From NCBI RefSeq assembly GCF_020520425.1, contig NC_079487.1, positions 127,556,385-127,620,384 on the forward strand: a DNA stretch of 64,000 nucleotides, in the 5' to 3' direction. Positions within the stretch are counted from its first letter, which is position 1. Every line of letters begins with the position of its first letter. The notes beneath the pieces are model-generated. The model was not told where the DNA came from, did no database searches, and worked only from the letters and a program-made list of their open reading frames with translations. Made by a program: the position numbers and the translations under genes. Source of the stretch: Spinacia oleracea (taxonomy: Eukaryota; Streptophyta; Magnoliopsida; Caryophyllales; Amaranthaceae). This document shows positions 12,843 to 24,387 of this stretch, one piece after another.

Positions 12843-12929
12843 CTACGGTACTCCTTACTTCTATAGGAATTAGTAAACTAGTTTGATTGTCAAGCTACGT
12901 ACCTACTTCATCCTCTTTGTAATGAATTA

Positions 12930-13256
12930 CTCCCTCCGTCCCGGAATACTCGACCCGGTTTGACCGGCACAGAGTTTAAGAAACTTGAATTGACTTATTT
13001 AATTTAATAGGTAGTAGTTGATAGTGAGGTATTATTTTAATGTAGTTAGTGGGAGGTGGGTTAAGAGGTGGGGTTGGGGGAGAGTAGGGGTTGAATTTTT
13101 AATTATTTTTTGTATGGAGTAGGGGTACGTGGGTTAATATGGGTGGAGTGAGAAATAATATAATATTGTTAGAATATTTCCATTTTTAGAAACAGGTCAA
13201 GTATTAAGGGACGACTCGATAAGGAAAACAGGTCAAGTATTCCGGGACGGAGGGAG
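12930..13256. mobile_element. Stowaway-like MITE
   Basis: 327 bp with near-perfect terminal inverted repeats (CTCCCTCCGTCCCGGAATAC at the left, its complement at the right), flanked by TA on both sides (12928-12929, 13257-13258). TA duplication and this terminus are typical of Tc1/mariner-derived MITEs. It has no coding capacity. It lies directly upstream of the possible gene at 13334 and could influence its promoter. Confidence 0.88.
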
Positions 13257-13333
13257 TAGTATACATATACACGGTATAAACTATAAACCTAAGACTTAAA
13301 CAACAACAAAAGAAAAAAAAAAACAGAATAGCA

Positions 13334-14213
13334 ATGGAGTTGCCAATGGGTGAAGATGATACTACTCCACTTTGTGATATGATCCCTATGGATAATTTGG
13401 ATACTGATGGTTTTATAGGTGACTCTTGGTTAATGTCCGACGATCAACTGCTACAACTGAGTACTGGATTGTTAGACCAGTCATCGTCAATGGCGCCGTC
13501 TCTGCCGGAATTACCACGCTGACGCTGTCATGGGAAAGGGAAAGAGTTCAAGACTCTAGTTTCCGTACTCCTCAAACCTAAATGAAAACCACACGTACTG
13601 TTTCCTTGTGCAACAACAAAACAAGGTCAAGAAATCGTCGCCAGGTGTCGTCAAAGACTCCCCTCAACAACAACAAAGGAAGATTATGAAATCGTCGCAA
13701 AGTGTCGTCAAAGACATTCCTCAAGGACAAATCAAGATCGCGGATCCGTCCCTTAATGTCGTCAAAGACTTTCGTCAAGAACAAATCAAGATCGTGAAAC
13801 CGTCGGTTAATGTAGTCAAAGACTCTCTACAGCAACAAAACAAGATGATGAAGACGACGGTTAGTAACGTCAAAGACTCTACGCAACAACAAAACAAGGT
13901 AATGAAGACGACTTCGTCGTTACCGAGAGAAGTAGTAACCAAAAGCTACAACAACAAAGATGTCGAGGGTCAAGATCAAATGGTAAAGTCGGTGCCAAGT
14001 AGTGTTTTGAATGAAGATGAAGTAAAATCAAAAATGGAAAAAACAAAAAGAAAGTTACAAGAAGGGTATCAAAAGAGCAATGACTCAAGGAAGAGAACAT
14101 GTTTGTTAGACGTACGCGCTATTCCACCGCAACAGCAGGCTTGTCATGTTTCTCTTGCTAAAGAGAATAAACGTCGTCGTTTTTTCAATGGTACACACCG
14201 GAATACCCCCTAA
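13334..14213 (+). CDS. Unrecognised repeat-containing protein (putative, two segments)
   Basis: Not recognised. Segment 1 (13334-13522) begins with ATG after an A-rich leader and encodes about 62 acidic residues (MELPMGEDDTTPLCDMIPMD at the start). Segment 2 is open in another frame from 13560 to the stop at 14213. At about 13639-13915 it has five in-frame repeats of about 18 residues, each starting VVKD or NVKD and rich in Gln and Lys. It ends with basic clusters (KTKRKLQ, RKRT, NKRRRFF) that look like nuclear localisation signals. The repeats are 54 bp (one is 57), so their length preserves the frame, which supports coding. The two segments are offset by one frame. They could be joined by a small intron, or a frameshift may have broken the gene; no convincing splice pair was identified. 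The 13608 codon of the long frame is GTG, so segment 2 has no obvious start of its own. Confidence 0.45.
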
Positions 14214-15542
14214 CTTCAACCACAAGTTTGATCCGTTGAAGGATCAAGAATAACGCCAGTTGATTCGATAAATGGCGTAGCGGGGACGATCAATTAAGTA
14301 TGGCAGACGACGACGGCGATCGGAGAAAGTATTTTAATTAGTATCGTTGATTATTGTACTCTTAGCTTGATTGGGTGCTGTACATATTTTTGACAGCATC
14401 ATTTTAATGGAAGAATTGGATGATCGTTCCCGCCCGTGGATGTAGGTCACACTGACCCAACCACGTTAAATCTTTGTCTGTCTTTTAATTTTATTGTTCT
14501 TCTTCTTTTAATTAATTTATAATCAATCAGTCTGTTAATTAGTAAGTTAATACATGCAATAACTTCCTTTTCTTGATCTTAATTGACCTAAAAATTCAAA
14601 AATTATAATCCTAGAGCTGTTGGTGCATGCAGTGGGTAACAGAAAAAGGTTGATGATGGAAAGTCGATTAATATATACGTAGTGCGTAGTAGAGTGATTA
14701 ATCTTAGGGTTTTTTTTTTGTTGAAATTAATTTTATGATCTCATATAATTAAATCTGTATTTTTCAGCTGTATTTTAAAAGCATGTTTTAGTTTGTAAGT
14801 ACTCCATAGATTGCATATTTGGAAGAAAAAAAAGGGGGCAAGTGTTCCTCTACATAATGTGTACGTATATCCCAAGTGTAGTATTCCAAATTCAAACTGG
14901 GATTCATATATATCAGGTTTTGAATCACTGCAATTTTTAATGTCGGAACTTATTAGTGATGAAAGATTAAAATGTGCAGAACTTCAGAAGAGATTTATAC
15001 AATGACAATGGCAGAACGCTTTTGTATTGTTCTGCTTTGTCACTTTTGTGTACTGATTATTCCGTATGTATATAAACAAATACAGTACACAAGCTACGTA
15101 CAACTGAATACTGCTTTTATGACTGTATATTGATTCCAAATAAAGTTACGACATTCACCAACATATAAACTCCCTACTTGGCTTCTGTTTGTATTCAGAA
15201 CGATATTGCTTCAAACTCAACACTAGCTAGCTTAATTGTCTTCTTGCTACATTATTATAAACAGAAATGGTGATATATATTGAGCATTAAATCAAGCTAG
15301 AGAAGTGATCGATTGTTGCACTGAAAATCTTTGGATTCAGGCTTCTCAATAAATGCACTGATAAGGTGATCTAACTGATAAGGTGCTAACAAGTAACAAC
15401 GATGTTACAAGTCTCATTACAACACCATCCATAACAACGATAACACTTTCACTAACTATTTAACTGTCACGTATGACGCATTTACTGATACGACAACAGT
15501 GATACTGTGCTGTACTTGAAGTTTCTTGAAGTTTCGTCAGTT
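14214..15542. other. Intergenic, AT-rich
   Basis: No gene, RNA or transposon ends recognised. A short open frame at 14811-15005 lacks family features. This interval probably includes the 3' regions of the flanking genes. Confidence 0.4.
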
Positions 15543-16758
15543 TTACTCCAATTCACCAAGCCGCTCAACCAGCAATTCTACATCTTCATCTTGTTCTACA
15601 TCGACATTCAGCAAACTATTATCTGCTTCAGTCTTTTTATTCAACAACTCTTCCCAGAACACATCATCCAGTGTTCCTGTTAATGAATCTCCCCTCATCT
15701 CCTCATGCTTTATCTCAAGTATATCTTCCTCCTGAGGCACAATTGTATTGGTATCTTCAATTGTGGCCGGTGGTACCTGCATTTCCATCATGAGCATGTC
15801 CAATTCTGAATCTTCGAACTGAGTTAATTCCTCAAAATCAACAGCTTCATCTTTAACATCATCAAGCAGTACTGCTGCTGGTATTTCAATACCGAAATCA
15901 TCACTACTACTAGTGCTAGGGCCTTGCTGGATTGTTCTTCGTCTCTTTTTAGAAATCTGTTCCACAAGCTCTTTCCTTCTATCATTCTGCTGAGCTAACT
16001 GGTGTAAGAAATCAGGACTCTGAAGTGCCCGCGCCAAGAACTTGATCATCTGCTTCTGTTTTTGTTCAGTTCTGTTTAGTCTTTTTTCCAACACTTGAAG
16101 ATAACTTCTGGTGTTTGTTTGCTGCTGCCTCAACTTCACTAGCTCAGACATAAGAACTTGTTTGTCTCGCCTAAGCCTGTCGATCTTAGCATCTAATCCG
16201 AACACACCCAATTCGACACAAGATTCCATGTTTTTGGCAGATTGATGTTGTTGATGAGAAGATCCCCCTTTCTCCTCCTCATGTTCCTTAAGAGATGCTT
16301 TTGCCCCTTAAGGAAGAACTCGTTAGCAAACTCCCATTTGTCGGAATCCACCTTACGAAACCCCTGCACATTTCAACAACCTTTAATTGTGGTTTATTTC
16401 AATTGTTTATTGCTTGCTTCAGTTGCCAAAACAAGTAACATATAGTATACAATAAATTAATTATAACTCACATATGTATTGAGCTGCCTAACAAAGCTGG
16501 AAAAATTGTTATGCTTGAAATATTTGGGAAGAAGATTAATGGAGAAACTTTGAGGATCCCTAACAACAAAGCTATTATATCCACAACTCCATGAAATAAT
16601 ATCATCTGTGCTCGGATCTTCGACGATATCAAACGTTTTCGTAAGGAAAGGTGGTGGACTGGCTTCGTGCAACCTCTCTAGTAGTCTAGTGGTTGCGGAA
16701 CAAATGTACCACCTTCAACTCCTTCCTTCACCGAGCTAGACAAGTTCATCCTTCTCAT
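15543..16758 (-). pseudogene. Class A heat shock transcription factor pseudogene (HsfA2-like)
   Basis: Two exons are separated by the conserved DNA-binding-domain intron (16364-16471, GTGAGT..GCAG on the minus strand). Exon 1 encodes the first part of the HSF domain ([29 protein letters not shown]). Exon 2 continues [14 protein letters not shown] and [13 protein letters not shown]. It then gives a class A oligomerisation coiled coil (IDRLRRDKQVLMSELVKLRQ), the basic signal KKRRR, an AHA-type activation motif (DDVFWEELLN) and a C-terminal ELLVERLGELE resembling a nuclear export signal. Two lesions break the frame. Near 16685-16695 an apparent 8-bp duplication (CTAGACTA CTAGA) puts a stop between VPQPL and ERLHEAS. 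Near 16265-16270 a five-G run is one base short, separating RRRK from the frame of [11 protein letters not shown]. Everything else aligns in order. An error in one homopolymer is possible, but two separate lesions favour a true pseudogene. Functional HsfA2 proteins are nuclear activators of heat-stress genes. Confidence 0.85.
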
Positions 16759-17424
16759 GTTTTATGATCTAAAAAGAAAACAATGCAGATACAACAACAT
16801 TTATTAGATAATGTATGTTTTGACATACTTGTAGCTAAGGTCAGTGTTTTCTCATTTTTAATAATACAATACAATTTGCAAGGGATGAAATGATGGAAGT
16901 GAAAGATATATTTTTATAATAACATCAATGTCGTGGGTTTGTTAGTTACCATGAATGTTGATGGTGCAAGTTGGAAAGTGATGCTTAAAATAATAAAAAG
17001 CACGGTTTGGGATTTGCTGCCCCCACTATCTGCTTTTTGGCTCCTTCGCGAAGGACTGCCTTATTAGAAACTCAAAGGCAGTGAGATCTGAATCCCAAAT
17101 GGCCAAATATGACCACACGCTGTCATAAACCAAGTTCGAACCAATATACGATATGACCCGTTTTGTATGAACTCGACTTGTTTTCACCCGTCTCGATATT
17201 GATCCTATTTTCTTGACTCGTGATCAGATTTGACCCGGCCTGTTTTAAACCGACTTGTATTTGACCTGAAGATCCGATTTGACCCGACCTGCTTTAAATC
17301 ATGGAGTAATTGATGATATGAAAAGGTATTATTTTTAAATGTATACCAATGACATACACAGTCACGTGCGCGCGCGCGCACACACACACAAAAAAAAAAG
17401 GTCCTGTAGACAGCCAACAATTAC
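16759..17424. other. Intergenic with GACCCG-rich and CA-repeat segments
   Basis: 17150-17300 repeats GACCCG and CCTG words separated by TTTTAAA, as in degenerate hAT-type repeats. 17365-17392 is a (CG)n(CA)n microsatellite. No coding sequence was recognised. This space separates two gene relics on the same strand. Confidence 0.4.
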
Positions 17425-18896
17425 CTGTTTTTGTCCACCACTGATGTTCACGTATTCCTCTTTTCCAATGTCAGTAACATCACCACCCTGATTGATGAAT
17501 CAAATAATGGATCCAGAAATTTAAACTCCATGAGAATCAATTTGAATGCAAAATAACATAGACAGAAGATGAAAAATCCAAAAGCACCTCTCATGTGAAG
17601 AACATAAACTTACAGGAAGGAACTCCACATCATGCTTCAAATCTTGCAGGTTCAAATAGTGATCCAAACAGAATGTTATCACGTACCTAAAAGAACTTAT
17701 CTTTAGGAGGGACATACATTAAATTAATACTACGTACAAGGCAATTATAAATCACTTATCAAGTTTTTATATATTTACTGAAAAGGGAGAGATGACCGGT
17801 CCGGTTAGCAAAGGAACCAGTCTGAGACTCTGAGTTCTAGACAGTACCACTGCTGTCATAGACAATAATGTTGAAACCCCAAATAAATTTAAATAAATTT
17901 AAAACGCAAAGTCAAATAACTCACAGTTGCATTGAATATCCAAGAAACTTGGGGCACATAAGCAACTGTCCCTCTTATGGTAGCACTGTTATCAGAAGAC
18001 AGAAGACATAGAAGGAAGCTCCCTAAGCATTACAGATATTAGTGATGTTTTTCCTTCTCCAGTACCGCCTACTATTGCAACTAAGCTTCCAACAGATATG
18101 TCTAAATTTATATTGGTTAGTGTTGACTTCTTTGCCTGAAAAAAAAACATCGGAATCTAAAATTAATGACTCCCAGCAACGGCAGGATATGGAAGATCAA
18201 ATCTACATATAACAAAAATTTAGCCAAGAAATGTAGATATGTTTTGCTTTAAGTCCTTCAATGGAAAGGAAAAACTAGCCCCATATTTCAGAAGAAATAG
18301 AATCAAATTACAGCTAAACATACCACTACTCATATGTATCCTCAATGACCTTCCAAACATCAGATTCCTCCTACTGATTATTTCTTGTTGATTAAAATCG
18401 GCAGGTTTTCTCAGATGTCAAATCTGGAAACCTTCAAGTCATTAATTCCTCTTTAACGAATAAAAACAGTTTATAACGTACAAAAGATCACATAAACATC
18501 ACACGGAAAAGATGCTAGGATCTCCTATGACCACAATTTTTAGGTATCTCTTATTTCAGAGCCCACTTAATACAACCACCTATGCTTTTGCAGTTTTGCG
18601 CAAAGCTTCAGTTGCAACAAGCATCAGTATGACCTAGACATATAAAGTCGTACATAATCATTCTACAGATATTTTGCTGTGAATAAAAACATAATGCCTT
18701 AATGGACGATGTATTGAATATGCTTTAGCAAGGATATTGTGGAAACACCTTACACCTTTGAATCCCAAGAGAAGTTTCCATTTCTAATTGAGATAGCTGG
18801 CGATCCTGGTTCAAGAGGCGGATTTGGCAGAAGAATTCTCTCCTCGGCAAGCAGTAATTCTTCCAAACGCTTCAAGGATACATTTGCATATACAAC
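17425..18896 (-). pseudogene. ABCC (MRP-type) transporter fragment, first nucleotide-binding domain
   Basis: Four exons occur in order on the minus strand with proper splice signals. A, 18756-18896: [37 protein letters not shown], 17925-18135: [20 protein letters not shown], with Walker [10 protein letters not shown], then VPQVSWIFNAT. C, 17614-17686: VRDNILFGSLFEPARFE, then HDVEFLP in another frame. D, 17425-17487: GGDVTDIG..YVNISGGQKQ with the ABC signature. This is the linker and NBD1 of the ABCC1/ABCC2-type vacuolar conjugate pumps. Exon B has a 7-bp tandem duplication (TCTTCTG twice, near 18000) that shifts the frame. Exon C lacks about 29 bp compared with the family, creating a stop. 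The Walker B part and all membrane domains are absent. It is a dead partial copy, about 700 bp from the HSF relic. Confidence 0.85.
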
Positions 18897-20089
18897 CTAT
18901 CACCAAAAAGGAAAAAAATCAGTCAGGCTATGTTCTCTTCACCTTATTCTTACGGAGTATTATTTATTCTCGAAAAAACCAGTCCACACCACACCAGACA
19001 AAAAAAAATTAAAAGCACTCACACAAAACATTCATACCACAGTTCAGTGTGTCTGTGTGTGCTACCATGCACTGCCTGCCTGAGAATGGGTGAAGCAGCC
19101 TGCAGCCGGCACCGGAATCGGCCCGGAAGACTGCCTGTGGATGCTCAGTCTGCTCCTAGACCTGTTATGCTTACAGAGGACCCCAGAAACAGTTGTTCAA
19201 TCGGTGATGCGGGTGTCTGGTTCTGCCGACGGCTCCAACCGCGGTGGCTCCGTCAAGTGCTGCCCGGTGACTGGAGATGCTTAATCGACCACCTGATTCG
19301 TTGATTGGTCAGGCAAATTTGCAGCAAGAGGCTCGAATTTCATGAGGTATGAGGTTAGGTTTTGTTCCCCTTTTGCTCAAAAATGGTGTTGCTAATGCTT
19401 CTCTTGAAATGCGGAGAATGAAGCTTCTAAATGGAAGAATGCCATTATTTGCTATGTTTTGGGGGAGAATCCTAGTATTAAAATATTGGATATAATGCAA
19501 ATGGACTATGGTATAGGGCTATAGGCTAAAAGGGCCATGATGTTACTGATAGTTCAGATCTATGAAACTCTTCAGTTACAAGTTTATTCCACTTTGTTTT
19601 CAATGTGTTGTAACAATCCCTTATTTTACGCCCCAAAGTTTATTTTCCTCAATAATATTAGAGAGTTTTTATGTTTTATTCCTTTGGTTTTAATCTGACA
19701 GATTTCTGTCATAATCTTAAGTTACATTTTTCTTTTGGTTTTACAAAGAAGATTTTTGTTGTCCGGAAACATACACAGAAAACCATCTTCTTCCTCTCTT
19801 CTTTACTGATTTTCCTCTTAGCATTATTATGAGTTCCTAATTTCCCTTATTTGAGTGCACATTATGGGAGATAGCTCTGTGAAATCTTAGGGGCAGTGCC
19901 ATTCCGATTGCATCATAGGCGGAGCAAATTTTGCTTCTAGGACAATGTTCCTAACACGTCACAGCTTCACAAATATATTAAACTATTTGGCCCACATCGT
20001 TAACCAGTTCTCTCTAACTATCTACTGATTTTGCAGAGCTATTTTTCTAACATTTTAGAAGCAAAATTATTCAACTGTAATTTCAGATT
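18897..20089. other. Intergenic; GC-rich open frames of unknown meaning
   Basis: 19085-19300 is more GC-rich than its surroundings and has two overlapping open frames, but neither resembles a known family. No splice or start context supports a gene. The rest is AT-rich. Confidence 0.35.
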
Positions 20090-22578
20090 ATGGATTCATC
20101 CTTGTTCAAAACTCTTCCTGATCTCTCTAGACTAGAAACGTTAGATGGTATAAACTACAAGCGATAGGCTCAAAAACTCCTGATCTTCTTCGAACAACTC
20201 GGGGTTGATTATGTCCTCACAACAGATTACCCTCAACGTCCTGATGCTACTGCTACTGCCGATGCTACACCTTTTGATCTAGACGGTCATATTGTAAAAT
20301 ATGAAAAACATAGCAAATTTGTCAGAGGTCATCTTCTCACTCATATGACCAATGCCCAAGTTGATCTTTTTATTAATAATAAGTCAATAGAGTCGGTTTA
20401 GGAGACCTAAGAGAAGAAATATGGGACTGATGATGCCGGCAAAAAGAAGTATGCCACTGGAAAGTGGTTGTACAGTTGCACTTCAAGATTTTTGATGATA
20501 GACCAATAATGGATCAAGTCCATGAGTATGAGAATCTGGTGGCGACATCCTAGCCGAGGGCATGAAGAGGTGCGAGGTGTTGCAAGCCAATGTCCTAATC
20601 GAGAAGTTTCTTGATACGTGGTCCAACTACCGCAACCAATTCAAACATAAGAAGAAAGACATGTCGCCAGAGGAGTTAGTCAGCCACATAAAGCTTGAAG
20701 AAGCCAACAGCCTAAAAGATAAGGACTCTTCTCCCTGTGAACTTTCCGTTAAAGCTAACATTGTGGAATCTACTTAAGAATGACAGGTACAAGAAAGCTA
20801 CTGGAAACTTCAAGAAAAGCAACCAGAGTACCTTTCAGAAACTTGGAGTCCAGAATAACAAAAGCGAAAATTTCAAGAAGAAGAATAACAACAATAATGG
20901 GAAAGGAGCTAGTGGTAGTGGCTGCTATGTGTGTGGAAAACATGGTCACAATGCATATCAATGCTACAACTATGCTACAACTGTCAAGATGCTGCAAAAA
21001 TTGGACAGAAGCAAGACCAGAACAAATCTCAAGCTCACAGCTCACCCAACTGAGGATCAGAATGATATTATTGCTGCAGTAGCTGAATTGAACCTAGTTT
21101 GTGTAACAAAGCAGATTGGATCATTGAAACGAGAGCTACCAAACACTTTTGTGCAAACAAGGAGTTGTTCGAGAACTTCGAGGAAGTTGCAAAGGGCGAG
21201 CAGGTCTTCATGGGAAACTCAAGCAGTGCTGAAGTCCTCGGTAAAGGAAAGACCTCTCTCAAGTTAAATTTTGGAAATACTTTAGCATTACATAATGTAC
21301 TTTATGTGCCTTCCCTACGAAGAAATCTGATTTCTGGCAGACTTCTTAACAAAAAAGGAATTAAGTTAGTATTTGAGGCTGAAAAACATGTATTGGCTCG
21401 TAATGGGGAATATGTGGGGAAAGGGTATACCGTATATGTCAGGGGGCGTATTCGTCTTAGAGACTATTTGAGTTGTTGAGTCTATTAATAGAACTTCTAC
21501 TTCTACTTACTTGCTTGAATCCGTTGATCTTTGGCATGGTAAATTGGGACATGTAAAGTATGGTTCTTTGAAAGGTTTGCAAAACATGTCTTTAATTCCT
21601 AATCTAGTTGGAAATGACCAAAACAAATGTGAAATATGTGTTAGGCTAAACATTCCAAAAAAACTTTCAAGACTATCACAAATAGACAAACTGAATTACT
21701 TGAATTGGTACATATGGACCTAATACCGTAAGCAGAGGAGGAAAACGGTATTACATTACCTTTGTTGATGACCACTCTAGATATATCAAAGTGTATCTTG
21801 TGAGAACCAAAGATGAGACAGAACAAAAGTTTTAATTTATAAGGCAAAAGTAGAAAATCAACTAAATCGTAAGATTAAGAGACTTAGGTTCGATAGAGGC
21901 GGGGAGTACGGAACCACCTTTGTAAAGGAACTCTGTGAGAAAAATGGGATTATCCATGACAAAATTCCATTGCTGAAAAGAAAAATAGAACTCTTATAGA
22001 GACTATGAATGTTATGTTAATAAGTACTGGTTTGCCGGATAACATGTGGGTGGACGTCGTACATTCTACTAATTACGTGTTAAATAAATTACCCCATAAG
22101 AAACTAGACAAGACTCCTAATGAGTTATGGAAAGCACACAAACCTAACCTAAAATACTTAAAGGTATGGGGGGTGTTTAGCTAAGGTAGGTTTACCTTCC
22201 TTTAAAAGGGAAAATGTTGGACCTAAGACTTTTGATGTTGTATTTGTTGGTTACACTGAAAACAGTGCAGCCTATAGGTTCATGTGCTTAAATGATATAT
22301 CAATGAGTGAATCTAGAGATGTTGATCTTTATGAGCATGTTTTACCTTCAAAGAAAAATATTATTTCTCACGATTAGTCTATGTCTGCTCACACTTCCTC
22401 TTCTGTGCCTTTAATTGTCCATGAAAGACGTAAAAGACGCAGGATTGAAACTAGCTTGGGTTCTGAACTCAATGACGGGGATGAATTAGACGAACTTGTT
22501 GTATGTTTACACTTGTTTGATGATGAACCTAAAAATTTAGTATGGAGATATGGAAAGCGAAAAACTGAAGATGATTAA
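20090..22578 (+). mobile_element. Decayed Copia retrotransposon body (gag-protease-integrase)
   Basis: Plus-strand Copia proteins appear in order, broken by stops and shifts. Gag starts at 20090 (MDSSLFKTLPDLSRLETLDG) and continues with KKYGTDDAGKKKYATGKWL. The UBN2-type block CEVLQANVLIEKFLDTWSNY is at about 20560-20640. A CCHC knuckle CYVCGKHGHNAYQC is at about 20920-20963. The protease region follows, but where Asp-Ser/Thr-Gly-Ala is expected it reads ETRATKH. The pre-integrase block (LWHGKLGHVKYGSLKGL) is at about 21530, and integrase-core fragments (LRFDRGGEYG) are near 21885. Reverse transcriptase and RNase H are missing, and no flanking LTRs were found. It is an old, truncated, inactive copy. 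Confidence 0.85.
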
Positions 22579-24387
22579 AAAGACCCAGGGGAAATTATCT
22601 AGAGATTAGAGCTGAGAATAAACAGAACTTCATAGCAGTCACAGTTCTACAAAAACTGGCAGGCTGGTATGGCATGCTTGTATAAATGGAAAATATCAAA
22701 AAGCAAGCATATATTATCTTAGCAGAGAACTAAAAAAGAAAGCTTGTCACGTTGCCTTGCATCGTTGCAAGTATGCTAGAAAGAAAACAAAGCCAATGTC
22801 TGGCCCTTGACACATATCTCAATGCAATAATCTGAGTTATAGATGAAAGTTATCTAAGAACTTTGTACACTGCTTTTATAATTTTCACATAAGAGTTGAG
22901 CTGGTGAAGTTTGGGAATCATAGATGAGAAAGGTTTAGTTCCATAGTCTTGAGCACTGCCATCATTGCCGTGTTTGGAATAGTTTTGGCTGTGTCAAGAG
23001 ATCTTCATCACATAATTGGCAACCTCGATTCATTAATATAGTGTACGTATTTAGATTGTTATAAGAAATAAGATTGCAATTCTTTTACAAAAATAAATTC
23101 TAAACCTATGAGGAAAATATTCTAAATATATTCTCTATCACAATTAAATTTTATTGTCATGAATGATAAAGTTGTCTATCCGGGATTCAAAATGTAGAAG
23201 ACGAATATAAAGAGGAAAAAAATTACTGGTTAGGGATTTTAATTCAATCTCCCAAGAAACTGAGAGGCTTGAACTCTAATCCCAAAGTAAACTACACAAA
23301 GAAAACTTCTCAATTTTATTTTATTTTATGAATTTCCCTCTCCTATCGTTCTATATATATTATGGTAAACACCCTAGATAAGTCATAGAGTTTCTCCTAA
23401 CTTTACCACTACTTTTGAACGGCCGCAACCCTAACCATCACAACTATGGAACGGGTATGATGTGAAATAGGCTATTCAACAAGGTAAATGAGGGATCCGG
23501 AGTGACAAAGATACAAACTCAAAACCTACAAAATTACAAAAACATGATTTATGGAGTAGTGTATCAAAGGACCAACTCAACCAAAAGCTTAAGCTGATGG
23601 TTGAAGCCCCAAGATTAGTCTTATACTCTATCATAGTGGACTCGTCAGATTACCTATCATCAAAATTCCATAACTGATTATGTACACTAAGAAAATTGAG
23701 TTCAGTATCAGATTACTGATTACAGAATACGGAGTGGGAATAACCACAAATTAGATCCTACACGGAAGAGCATGTTGTGAAGAATAAAGTCGCAACAAGA
23801 GTTAGAGGTTATGAAATCATACCACTAAAAAGATTGAAAAAGGCATAAATGTAGCCATCAGTATCCGAGCTGGGGTCTCCTTGTTGGATAGACTGCAAAA
23901 TTTACACAACACAAAACATGGTATTCAGCTATAGTTCATGAAATAATAATACTAAACAGACAAAATTGAAATGGAGAATGAATTTCAATTGAATTTATAA
24001 ATTTAATTGCAATTTCCCCTTTCTTCCAAATACCAATCACCAATTCACCACCACTTACCTCTATCTATCACCGCCGCGGCCGCCGTCCATAAGCCCGTTT
24101 TTTCTCTTTTTACACCTTACCCATTTACTCCAGTGACAACCGTCACTTGATCTGCTCCCTACAAATGCCGGTGTTTGAGGCAAAACCTGGCAATGGTGCT
24201 GCATAAGGCTTGATGGTGGGTTGGGCGACAAATGGGCATAAGGCGTGGTGATGGTTATTGGTTAAGACTTAGGGGACTTAAGTGATGGGCAAATTGCAGG
24301 ATTTGAGTTTGAGGTGAGTGCAGAATCCCAATTTTGATTCCTGGGTAATGGGTTTCAGATCTTCCTAACATTAATGCGGTAGAGTCT
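22579..24387. other. Intergenic, nothing recognised
   Basis: AT-rich with no convincing open frame. A short GC patch (CCGCCGCGGCCGCCG) lies near 24070. It may include the unrecognised tail of the Copia relic. Confidence 0.35.

Noticed and set aside
19030-19304. GC-rich overlapping frames near 19.1 kb
   Set aside because: No recognisable domain and two frames equally open; not enough to call a gene.
20770-21262. Minus-strand frames across the Copia gag region
   Set aside because: Antisense shadows of the plus-strand gag and protease relic.
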